Assembly (NCBI GenBank): GCA_034638255.1
Contig: JAWPGT010000096.1
Coordinates: forward strand, 1-64,000
DNA length: 64,000 nt
Direction of reading: 5' to 3'
Source: Coprinus comatus
Lineage: Eukaryota > Basidiomycota > Agaricomycetes > Agaricales > Agaricaceae
In this document: piece after piece, positions 1 through 9,831 of the stretch
Position numbering within the stretch: the stretch's first letter is position 1
Layout of the letters: every line of letters starts with the position of its first letter
The notes under the pieces: model-generated
The model's database searches: none
Told to the model about the DNA's origin: nothing
The model's input: only the letters and a program-made list of their open reading frames with translations
Position numbers and translations under genes: made by a program

Positions 1-700
1 CTAGGACGAAGCGCCCTCCACCATTCTTGTGTCTGTCCTCAACGTTCAACCTTGGCTTAGACTGGTCGTGTATGGAGTCATTCAGATCTATGGTGTATCG
101 TGGATGGATGCAGGTGGTTTAAGAAGGACGTGTGAGTCATATCATCTCAATACCGTGACAGCTTACCTTTTCACCCCCGACTCAGCCTATAATTATCAGT
201 GATTGATTGATCACTGTCAATGAGATTGTCATTCCTCTCCACAAACACCTAACTGCGATGAAGATCTTAGGCTGTCGCCTATCTGGTTTTAACAAGAAAT
301 TGTGGTCCTAAATCCTTGATCTCGCAGGTCCTAACGCACACAAGACTCTTTCTGCGGACAACATTGCTGTGGGTTTCTTCTCCTTTGCCAAATTTTACAG
401 AGGAGTCATCAGATATTTAGGTTCAGAACATGTGGTCAACAATGTTTCAACGGATATCATTCCAAGAAACTTTAATCCTACTTAACGTGGTGTGTGTCTC
501 CGCTGCGCAGTCACAATTGCTTTGTTTAGTTTTTATTTATTCTGCATTCAAGGGTCTTTTTGAGGTTCTAGAACCGGTTTGAAAAGACTTGGTATAATCA
601 ACCGTCTTTTGGCTCTCAACTTCCTCTATTTCTCTTTCTCTCTCTCCCTGCACCGTCCACCACTTTCCTTGCCTCTTACTCGTTCGCTCAGTCATATTGT
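1..700. repeat. Dispersed connecting repeat (type B), partial copy
   Basis: No gene seen. The stretch resembles 22960-23560 and 40000-40600 base for base over long parts: the same clause about an expressed-looking but stop-ridden reading frame, the same stretch ending in a pyrimidine-rich tract before a Cys-motif family copy. In each copy it sits directly upstream of a Cys-motif gene, so it probably contains that gene's 5' flank. The pyrimidine-rich stretch near 620-660 could be part of a fungal promoter, but this is inference. Confidence 0.6.
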
Positions 701-723
701 CTTCTCTTTTGTCTCCATTATTC

Positions 724-1822
724 ATGGATCCACCCTATCCCTCGCTCAGTACACCTACGGATCAATCTTGATCGACCAATGGGGAGGATAGGATGTCACT
801 ACCACTTCTTTCTCCTCCGTTACCTGTCCCTGTCCTTGGTCCTGTTCATCCACCAGTCGCATATGCAGGACGCCATTGATGAGTCTGAAGCTGCAAATCA
901 TCACGATTAGTCAGTGTGTCAGCTCAACATTGACGGCAAGTGAGACTTGAGATTGAATTTTAGTGTCGGATGTTTGCATGGCGTTTTATAAACTGGACTC
1001 GGTATGGCTGAAATTTGAAGGGATGTATGTGGGACATGTAAGTGAATTTTCTCGACAAGCCCTCTTCCGACGCTGTCACTACACTTTGTTTTATCTTCTA
1101 TTTCTAGATTCGCGAGTCCTACACGATCCAAACAGGTTCCAGAGCCGGGTGTAATCATAAAGGTATGCAGCGACAATCATGTATTGTATCGCGTTGTACT
1201 TGTTCACGCACAAAACAGTTCAGATAGTGAGTGATTATGGAGAAATTGGAGTCAAAGGATAACGACTATGATGATCTCGTGAAGCTTGTTCCTCCAAGAG
1301 GAAGTGGCGTCCATGCTACTCACTCTTGTACTGGGATTCATGGAAATTTGGAGGTTTGGCTGGGGCGAGTTTGATTGCGACTACGCTCTCCTACGAATTG
1401 TTGAAGATTCAAATTTACCTTTGACGAAGAAGAGATCCAGGAGGAAAGGGGAGGGTGTTGATAGAAAGGAATATCAGAATGGAAATGGAAGTGGGAAGGT
1501 CGTAGAGGAGAAAGAACAGAAGCAACACACCACGTTATCAAGTCCGTCAGGTTCACATTTTTCATTCTTGTTGAAAAGATGAATAAGACGATGATGGTGA
1601 ATCCGACTCCGATAAAGAAAATCAAAGACTTGCTCCTCAAGACCTTATCCATTCCGGCGACCCATCAACTTCAAAAATATTAATCAGTAGTGAAAATTTA
1701 ATCACAGAAGCCGATATCGAAGTCATCGGGTGTCATAGAGCATCCAAATGTATTCGTGGAAACCTTCAACACAATCATCCGACTATTACGACTTCCACTA
1801 CTCAAGGAACTCGGAAAGCAAA
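724..1822 (+). pseudogene. Cys-motif family copy 1, degenerate
   Basis: This is a member of the unrecognised multi-copy family seen about ten times in the window. The N-terminal exon starts with ATG at 724 and encodes the family's Pro/Ser/Thr-rich start. The second exon follows a tctag acceptor near 1108. Its first two cysteine codons are changed (TGC to CGC, TGT to TAC), so the metal-binding-like motif is destroyed. A recognisable Met-Glu-Lys-Leu segment follows at 1236, and the Pro-Pro-Arg-Gly-Ser-Gly motif after it. The acidic and basic C-terminal parts (about 1580-1820) are present in several frames. Near 1822 the sequence runs directly into the 'GLNKGDPGY' segment of a second copy, so the two copies are joined head to tail in a chimera. 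Function unknown; I regard it as dead. Confidence 0.6.
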
Positions 1823-3085
1823 GGGGTTGAATAAAGGAGATCCGGGATATGTAAGTGAAATTTCCTGACACTCTCCTTTCCGATGTTGTCACTGAATTTT
1901 GTTTTCTTTATGTCTAGATTTGCGAGTCATGCGCGATCCAACCAGGTTTATGGAGTTGGATGTCATCGTGAACATATACGACGCCAATTATATTTTGAAC
2001 GACATCGTGTTTGTTCATGTATAAGTGATTTTAGAAAGCGAGTGATTATGGAGAATTTGAGGTTGGAGGAAAACGAGTATAATTATCTCGTGAAGCTTGT
2101 TCCTCCTAGAGGAAGTGGTATTCGTGTTAGTCATGTCGGATCGCCAGCGTGGTCTACCCAGGATCATATTACTACTAATATGATGATGGCGAGTCTAGTT
2201 GCTGTAACCTGAAAAGGAAAGGGTGTTGATAGAATGGAATATGGGAATGGTCACAGAGGAAGAAAAGAGAGACTGACACCAATATTATCACGTTTGTCAT
2301 CTTTCATATTTCTCTCATTCTGACGCAGTTCTCATTTTTTGTCAAAAGTTGAACCCGATGAAGATGAATCAAAGTACGAGAGTGATGGTGCATCCGACTC
2401 AAATCAAAATATCAAGTTGACTTGTGCAGGTCAGAAGAGACCCGCTCCTAAAAACTCTACCCATACTGGTGATGCATCAACCTTAAAAATTAGGGGTGAA
2501 TATTTAGTCACAGAAACCGATGCCGAAGTCATCGAATCTCGCAGAGCATCTAAATGAATTCGTAGCAACCTTCAACACAAAATCCAAACTATTACGACTT
2601 CCACCGGTCGTCGAACTCGATCTACTACTGCTCGAGGAACTCGGAAGACACCTACCTGGTATTCGGCAAGGACGATTCAAGCCCCTCTCAGGAATATAAA
2701 TGTTCAACCAACTACCAGTGGGAGCACCGAAATATCTCATAATGGGATGGGTGAATTACAATGTACAGAGTCTGTGGTTGGTATCCAGCACCACAATCAT
2801 CAAATTATGGAAACTTTACGAGCGATGGAATCCACTCTGAATTATATTCACGAGAGTCTCAAAGTATACAAGGACACTTCAACTATTACTGATGTGCTTG
2901 AATCTCCGTTTCTTGGCCAAGGTGTCTTTAGTGGCTCTTCAGAGAGTAGTCGTGATATGGGAGAAAACAAGTTTATTGGAATGGTTACGACGGAGGGCTT
3001 GGAATTGTTGGAGGCCAGTTATCAGTGGGGTTCGGATGGTGATGAGTATATGGTAGTAGATGATGAGATCATCGAGCGAAAGTAG
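1823..3085 (+). pseudogene. Cys-motif family copy 2, 5' truncated, C-terminal part intact
   Basis: It begins inside exon 1 (GLNKGDPGY), followed by a GTAAGT donor at about 1850 and a tctag acceptor at about 1918. One extra T after the CCAGG of the Cys exon shifts the frame compared with the copy at 18895. The downstream half is well kept: an acidic segment (EPDEDESK), a basic Thr/Arg-rich segment, then 112 residues open from 2747 to the stop at 3085. That last part matches the end of the copy at 42225 almost residue for residue and closes in an acidic tail (DDEIIERK). Such a mix of an acidic part, a basic part and a Cys cluster would suit a nuclear DNA- or protein-binding protein, but no known domain was recognised. 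Confidence 0.6.
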
Positions 3086-3354
3086 TGTGCATACGAACGA
3101 GAAAAGAAACATATCATGTACTTTCGTTATTTTGTAACATTAGCATTCGAGATTCTTCCTGAACTGTGAATTTAATGTAAACTCTGTTTCCGCTGCGTAT
3201 AGATCCACATATACATAACCCTTAAGAAGTTTCAGGCGGGTTCTATTTTAGATATGTCTTGATAAGTTGTGGATGTGAATCGCAATTTATGTTGTAGATA
3301 TTACTAGACGAATGGCAGTTTGAAAAGAATGTGGCCCTGCTAGACTACTTGGAG
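3086..3354. other. 3' flank of Cys-motif copy, no gene
   Basis: This resembles the flank after the copy ending at 42225. It contains the GTGGCC...CTACTTGG segment that, in the paralogous sites near 25110 and 42896, continues uninterrupted. Here it is broken by a Tc1/mariner insertion. Confidence 0.6.
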
Positions 3355-4647
3355 TCACCAAAAGTGATGTCGCGTCGCAGATTTTCCCACGGACAATCAT
3401 TGATGTATTACTCTCCTGCAACTTCGGGAGATAGACAACGAAGTTGAATACATATGGAGTATATTCTACTACAAGATTACCTATAGAATATAATATTAAA
3501 ATTGTATATGACCACCCCGTGCAGCCAAAACAGCCTTGACACGGTCTGGCATTGTTCCAATGAAATGGTCAACCTGGTCAATTGGTAGCGAGTCCCATGC
3601 AGCATGGACTACCAACTTTAATTCATCCACAGTGTTTGGTTGATGTTGAAGACCACGTAGGGATGTTTTGAGGATATGCCAGATAGGCTCGATGGGATTT
3701 AAATCGGGAGATGATGGAGGATGATATGTAAGCGGGATATTTTTAGCTGCAAACCACTTCTTCGACATTTTGCTGATGTGGCTTGGGGCATTATCCTGTT
3801 GAAATTTGACATGGCCCCGGAGTTCATTCATCCTTTTGTAGAAATCAAAAAGATATGGTTCAAGAACTTGTTCTTGGTACCTTTTAGATGTCATTCCTCC
3901 ACCATGTCCTCCCGGATAGTCTAACACAACCAAAGGCCCCTTCCAACCCTCTATGATACACCCCCACACCATAACTCGTATGCTTGATTGCTTGAAGGTT
4001 GGGATAAGACATTCTTCAAGAAAGGCTTCATTGGGACGACGGGTTACAAAAATACGGCCCTGATGATCATCAAGACAAATATAGCACTCATCAGAATAGA
4101 TGACATGTCGAAAATTAGCCATCGATGAGATACTATTGATTCGTGCCCAGTTCAATCGTGCTCGTTTGTGCTCATTCGTAAGGAAAGGTACCCTCAGAGC
4201 CACCCTCCGATGGTAGTTCCCCTCAGCAAGAACCCGCCGCACTGTGCTAACTGAAATTTGTAGTCCAATTTCGTTCACAAGTTGTTGAAAGGGTGTGTGG
4301 CGTTCTTTTCTTGCTGTACGAGCAAGCTGACACTTGTCATAGCTATTTAGCTTCTTCGGCCTGCCTATGCGAGCTTTGTCAGCAACTGAACCAGTCACTT
4401 CATAGTGCTTGATGATGCGTTGTGCAGTCCGGGGCTGGACATTCTCCTTTCGGCCTGCTTCAGCTGCATTTCCTGTTGCATGGTAGTACCCAATAATTCG
4501 GTTTCTTGTGGGAATGTCAACCTCTCTCCGAGAAGTCTTTGGCATAGTAGTTAGAAAGGGTAGAATATAATTATATTTCGCCAAAAACACAACATGTCAT
4601 TCAACATGTGAAACAATCATTATGTAAGCGACATCACTTTTGGTGAG
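3355..4647 (-). mobile_element. Tc1/mariner (IS630-Tc1) element with TIRs and TA target
   Basis: The ends carry a matching inverted repeat, TCACCAAAAGTGATGTCGC (left 3355-3373, right 4628-4646), next to a TA at 4648. One nearly full-length transposase gene fills the interior. The element is about 1.29 kb, the usual size for Tc1/mariner elements. Comparison with paralogous uninserted sites near 25135 and 42913 (CTACTTGG followed by TA or TT) places the target at a TA after CTTGG. The left TA looks altered to AG, so the left duplication is not perfect. The intact reading frame and matching TIRs suggest recent arrival. Confidence 0.85.
3496..4545 (-). CDS. Tc1/mariner transposase, DD34E
   Basis: Cut-and-paste transposase of the Tc1/mariner superfamily (DDE endonuclease, TA target). 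I prefer the ATG at 4545, giving 349 residues beginning MPKTSRREVD; the open frame reaches 15 residues further upstream to 4590. Residues about 10-120 form a paired-type helix-turn-helix DNA-binding region, with a GRPKK-type basic hinge between the two halves. The catalytic DDE core follows: first Asp in IYSDEC, second Asp in FQQDNAPSH, and Glu in SPDLNPIEPIW. I count 34 residues between the second Asp and the Glu, so the triad is DD34E as in Tc1-type enzymes. No stop or frameshift was seen in 1.05 kb and no intron is needed, so the protein may be functional. It is the only gene in its element. Confidence 0.93.
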   Translation of the reverse strand: MPKTSRREVDIPTRNRIIGYYHATGNAAEAGRKENVQPRTAQRIIKHYEVTGSVADKARIGRPKKLNSYDKCQLARTARKERHTPFQQLVNEIGLQISVSTVRRVLAEGNYHRRVALRVPFLTNEHKRARLNWARINSISSMANFRHVIYSDECYICLDDHQGRIFVTRRPNEAFLEECLIPTFKQSSIRVMVWGCIIEGWKGPLVVLDYPGGHGGGMTSKRYQEQVLEPYLFDFYKRMNELRGHVKFQQDNAPSHISKMSKKWFAAKNIPLTYHPPSSPDLNPIEPIWHILKTSLRGLQHQPNTVDELKLVVHAAWDSLPIDQVDHFIGTMPDRVKAVLAARGGHIQF

Positions 4648-5520
4648 TACGAGTATGATTGAGAGGATTTCTGAAATGAGGAAACATAGTTCTGTAAACA
4701 TGTAAGTGTGCTTCTAGATTTTCAGTAATTTTGAAGCCTACATTTCCTCGACGTTCTATTTTAGTGCGTTGTCCAGGGTTGTTGACGCATCAGCCCATCA
4801 CGTCATAACCACAACTCTCTCTCTCTCTCTCTCACATCCCAACACTGTTAATCCTCTGCTTTACTTAATCTGCTCTGGCTGTCTGTTTCTGACGTAGAAT
4901 TGGCCTTCTTGAATCCACACGCCTTGGCCCATAACTCTTGGCTACTAGTCTCTCAGGTTCACTTGGAACATCCTCCCATACTCGCAGCGTGCTTTCCAAG
5001 CATTGGATGGATATTGAAGGCATACTACAGGTCGTCTATGGTTATAATTTATGTCTCTGAATGTCGTGATGTGTGGTGGATGGATACATGGCTGTTGGAT
5101 GGCCTAGTGGCGTAATTATAGTGAGTCATGTTGTTTATTATACTACAATGATGATCGACATAAAGATTGGTTTTACAATCTATCATTGTCAACAAGAGAG
5201 ACTTGTTCATCAACGAAATCCTGGATATGGTGAAGACCAGTTTAGGCCTTGATTGACGACTTTAATGCGTCAAGCGAGCACATATGATGAAACATCGAAC
5301 ACAATGGAGGAATCGCCGGTACATCGCAAGTTCATTTCATCTAATATATTATATCTAACAGAGAAATATCTGCCAATCTCGCTACAAAACGGTCAGCATA
5401 TCTATCATAAATGAACTCCAGTTTCTCCCATCATTCTATCCTCGTCTTCTCAAAATTTACTTTCATTCATCTAACACCAAACTTACTGTCAATACTCATC
5501 CCAAAGAAGAGGGAAAACCA
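4648..5520. repeat. Connecting repeat, copy of 19440-20230
   Basis: No gene supported. The order and wording of the bases follow 19440-20230 closely (CTGTAAACATGTAAGTGTGC, then a CTCTCT tract, then the 'tctgctctggctgtc' core). A CT microsatellite sits at about 4812-4833. Near 5225-5330 a stop-ridden frame resembles the 'INNFNEKLK' fragment at 20000, which itself resembles the '(V/A)xIDxFNxRLxE' part of the DUF6535 genes. Confidence 0.6.
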
Positions 5521-6300
5521 CCTAATTGTCATCTAGGACGAAAGAAAAGATATGTCCCAAACAAAAGTTTGACTTTGATCCTCAAGATCCGGAAACCACT
5601 TCTTCTAAATCCACTATGCCCTATAATTCTCTTAACGAAGAAAGTACCGACTACGATCCCTAGGTTCTATCATTAACTCCTCCACGCGGTGTTGGTGATG
5701 AGGTCGATTCAAATATTGTCAGCGGTACAGGTAACAGAACGAAGGATCTCGTCAGCTTAATCCAAACTCTGCTCGTTGCTCGCTTGATTTCCTTCCGCAA
5801 TGACTTATTATCAACACTTGGTGTCTTTAATGATTGACTTGGGTGAACACAAGTCCTCCCTGCCCACTACTTGTCCCACCTCAACTTGTTGGATTTGTCT
5901 CGCTTCGTCTCATACATATTCTCTGCATGGAACTCTCCTAATTCCTGACTTTAGCAAGAGATGTGTTGAGTCATATATGAGGTATACATCGTGACGTTGA
6001 GAAACGTGGTGAATGGGGCGGGAAAAATGGAGGAAAATGTGGGGCATATAATAACTTCTGGTACGTCACACACCTATCTTCTGTAATTGCCTATGCTGAC
6101 AATGCGCTGGTTCACAAGACTGCAATTCACTATGGTGGCGAGCCCGGTTACGGAGACTCTCCGACAACAGATTTGACGAAGAAGAGATGCATGAGGAAAC
6201 GAAATATTGTTAATAGGAAGGGATACGGCAATGGGAGTAGAAGAAAGAACAAGAAGGAGAAAAATAAGAGAAAGGAGAAACCTGAATAAATCGAGTGCTT
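5521..6300 (+). pseudogene. Distant, decayed remnant of the Cys-motif family
   Basis: At 5630-5700 a frame reading 'STDYDP*VLSLTPPRGVG' resembles the family's '(E)YDYFVKLVPPRGSG' motif. At 6130-6290 the bases follow the basic segment of the copy at 36330-36430 (GGTGGCGAGCC...GACGAAGA...GGAAGGGATA). No continuous frame joins them. Remnant only. Confidence 0.4.
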
Positions 6301-7050
6301 TCGGGGGTTATTTTTGTTAAACAAAAAATGTAATCAGTTGGTTTGAGATAGGACCAAAGAAAGGGAGGAGCTGTTGTAACAGATACAGTGTAATAATTCC
6401 ATCAGATAAGGCATTTATCCAACTTTTTAAAGTGTAGAATACAGCATATCAATGAAATTATCAAGCTACTGGAGCATGGTGGGTGTCTGCTGCGCAGTTA
6501 CAACTGCTTCGTTCAGTTTTTTTTTCCTAGGTTGCGCATTCTTTGGGCTTTGACTCGAGTATCTCTCTGGGGTTCTAATGAACAGATGGCAGCGCTGGTC
6601 TGAAAAGACTTGGTATTTTGGTTCTGAGCTTCTCTCTCCCTATCGTAAACGTATACGATAATAATTATATGTTGAGAGACATTGTCTTTGTTCACGTACA
6701 AATTCTTTAAGGAAACAAATGACTATGGAAGTTTGGGGTTGGATATTTAATGGACCGTACGCCGATCCTTAACATGCTGGGGCTCACAAACTACTTAAAG
6801 TCAGTACTCAACCAAATGTTCGGATTGCAACTATATATCCTCTATATATCCCACCCTTTACTACCGTTGTATGATTTTTTCCCGACTCTCAAGAGTTAAA
6901 ATCCTCTCTCATCTGACAAAAGTGGGTTTGTGGAGATTAATACTATGAAGAAAAAGTAGACAATTAACGTGTTGATTTTGGGTGCTCAACGTGTTCGTTA
7001 TGTATGTTCCCTTATAATTGAATATTGCTGAAATAAATTCTATAAATTTG
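6301..7050. other. Spacer with a short Cys-family fragment at about 6480-6760
   Basis: The part from 6480 repeats the 'tctgctgcgcagt' motif found upstream of the other family copies. Then 6650-6760 matches the end of the Cys exon and the following 'gattatggag' segment (here GACTATGGAAG). The rest (6760-7050) shows no gene. It leads into a DUF6535 gene copy, so its 3' part may be a former promoter. Confidence 0.45.
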
Positions 7051-7180
7051 AGTGCGTATTTTTAGACAAGGCGATGCCCACAGGCTTTGTCCTCATCAAA
7101 TAGTGCTCTTACCGATTCCACGACCTTCTAAATCTCGTACAACATTCAATCCTGAAGATAACTTCGCCAATCTCTCTATT

Positions 7181-8330
7181 ATGCCTCGCCATCGTAGGGT
7201 ATGTAGTGATTTCTTTCATTCTAGGCCAATGTACTGACAAAATCAGTTTCTTGTATTCACAATCTTACTACCATGTTTACTGACACCAGGAACGTAGCAT
7301 TTGAAGGAATAGACCCAGTAAGTATTGTTGTATTCAAGGAAATAAAATGGTATACTAAGATGTGTTTGCGCTTAGAACTTGAAGGTTATCAACGAAGAAG
7401 CGGACGCAAAACGATGGGAATATTTAAACAAAAAAGCCGAACAATTAACAAAGGAGACATATGACATTTGGAAGGAAGAGTTACACAATCTTCTAATCTT
7501 TGTGAGTAGCTCCGCGTTGTAAAAGATATTTCTGATAATATGTTATAGGCTGGTCTCTTTTCCGCAATTGTCACGGCTTTTACCCTTGAAGCCGCCAAGA
7601 TGATACAGGGAGATCCCTCAGAGATGACAGTACTTTTACTATGAACAATTGTCCTACAACTCAACAACCAATCAAACCCACAAGCAAATCTCGCTATCAA
7701 TCTCAACCCAACAACAATACCTTCCATTTATCACCAGCGTATCAATGTGCTGTACTCTGTCAGCCTTGTACTCAGTCTTGTTGCGGTTCTGGGAGGGATT
7801 CTGTGCCTACAGTGGCTGCGAGAGTTTGGTAGGAACATTACAGGTGTGTCGAACAAAGATGACCTATTACTGCAACATCAACGCCACGAGAGTCTCCGGA
7901 CCTGGGGTGTCTTAATCATCCTCAATATGCTACCGCTCTTCCTACTGATTGCACTTGGCCTCTTCTTCATCGGGTTCATGGTCTCACAATGGGAATCTCA
8001 ATCGGTTGCCTCTATTCCTGTGACGTCCCTTGTTGCCCTATGTGGTGGATTTATTGTCTGTACCACTGTCCTTCCAACCTGTCAATTCCTCTTCCTTGTA
8101 GGGAAAACAACTCGTGAAAATGACCAGGCCCTTCCTCGACCCATGCTTTGTCCATATCTGTCCCCGCAATCATGGATTTTTCATTTAATCATCAAAAGTA
8201 TTTTCCTTATAACCAATCTGCCGTTATTGAAGATGAAATCGAACTTTTTAAAAGAGTTGAAGGGTATCAGCAGTTGGATGGACTATGATACAAATGGTGT
8301 GAAAAGGTGGAAAGAGAAAGCAGGGGCTAT
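7181..8330 (+). pseudogene. DUF6535 membrane protein, copy 1: nonsense mutation and 3' truncation
   Basis: This copy has a short first exon (ATG at 7181, GTATGT donor), a second mini-exon (FEGIDP, ending at 7320), an exon at 7376-7501 (NLKVINEEAD... to LLIF) and a long exon from 7549. Compared with the intact copies, CGA has become TGA at 7642-7644. Downstream the frame is open to about 8328 with the family's four hydrophobic segments and HQRHESLR motif. Then homology stops abruptly at KEKAGA and unrelated sequence follows, so the last 500 or so residues are gone. The intron at 7502-7548 contains a TAA in frame, which proves that the equivalent 54-nt in-frame segment of the other copies is an intron. 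Probably not functional. Confidence 0.85.
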
Positions 8331-9780
8331 TCCTCACAAGAAATCGCATCTGGCGCCAGCGCCAGATGCTCCACTCACTCCTCACTGGAAAGAAAAACCA
8401 CTTGATACATCAGCAAACCAATAGAAGGCGAGGCGAAATTCCGAAGGATCACAAACAGGGGCGCTAGCTCGTCGAGTCTTTCAAGTAACACACATTCGCA
8501 CTCACGTTAGACTGGCTCGCTCCACGATGGTAACGTCGTCATCTTCGCAGTGCACTCAACTCTTCCCACACAATACACTCTACCAACACCAAGTTCCATC
8601 TCTTCAACTCAGCTTCATACGAGCTTCGTAAAGCTCTGGGAAATCCCCGTAAAGCTCTGCTTATCTCACTCTCTACTCCTGTCACGTTCTTCTTATAGAG
8701 TTGGCCATTGAACCATTTGAATAACTCCAATGTCATAAACACACTGCTTTACAAAGGCTGCGAAGTTCAAGGGTCATACCCTCTCAGTATCTCAGCTCAC
8801 CTCTGTACACTCGGACCTAGTATCACTCATCTTCATTTGATTCTCGCCACCAAAATTCTGACAGCATCTTCTGTCATGGCACGATGGCTACGCGGTCGAT
8901 CATGCGCATGGTCCTCTGAAGGCTTCTGCTTTAGAGCTTCAGCTCGACCATGTCTTCAATTATGATCAGTTTTCTCTCATCAACTTGGACATTCTCTATG
9001 ACCTTCCGGAGTCTGTCCTACTAGACATTGACGCTTTCCATCAACTACATCTACCATATCCAAACTGCTGACCTGTTGACATGTCGTAGAACGCCCAACC
9101 TTCATATACTCGATCTTCAAATTTCTTCAAAAACCCTGAACACGATAATGTCTGACGTAGAAGAGCATGCTCAACTCACGGTTTCAAGATCATGCACGAT
9201 ATGCCAAATCACATCGTGGCCCAATCTCTCAACCAAGACCTATATGAGCCATATGAGGTGTCGACAGTGAATCGTGAACGCTGGACGGGATGTGCATACA
9301 GATGTTTAAATGGGACATGTGGTATAGGATTAGGAGCAAATAGAGGAGAATCGTATAGGGACCTCTGGTACGTCACAAGCTTATCAACTGTAAGTCTGTA
9401 ATTAACCATGTATATAATCCTTTCCTCAAACTACAACAGTCTGTATACCAGATATTATCTTAACTTTCCCCCCTCGCCCCTCCTCATCTCAGGATTCGGG
9501 ACATCATCATTTACCCGATGATCCTCACGCTAAACAAGTAACATCATTTGTTCAATATCCAGTGGAAAACTGAACCTGGTGAGGTTACTTCAATGTCCAT
9601 TTTTATATCAAGGGCAAACCACATATATTCTTGAAGCTAGACGATTACAATTACGCAGTTGTTTTTATTATACATTTAGTATCTGATATGTACACCAGCA
9701 ATAACAATAGATGGATGCTATAAACCTGAGCACATATTCTTAGACAAGGGCGATACCCACGTACCTTGTGATCCCCCAAG
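8331..9780. other. Unassigned region with a possible gene relic at about 8870-9070
   Basis: Homology to the DUF6535 gene ends at 8330. A small inverted repeat (9-bp arms CATCTGGCG/CGCCAGATG) lies at about 8347-8368. On the + strand 8874-9073 gives 65 open residues rich in Leu, Asp and His (ALELQLDHVFNYDQFSL...) resembling the leucine-rich tail of fungal F-box proteins, but no F-box or start was found, so I do not name it. From 9080 to 9420 the sequence looks like the connecting repeat ending in the recurring GGTACGTCACAAGC motif. From 9640 to 9780 it resembles the DUF6535 5' flank. Confidence 0.3.
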
Positions 9781-9831
9781 TTTCTCAGACCATTCACTAC
9801 TAACTACCACATCATTGTCAATCTCTCCACT

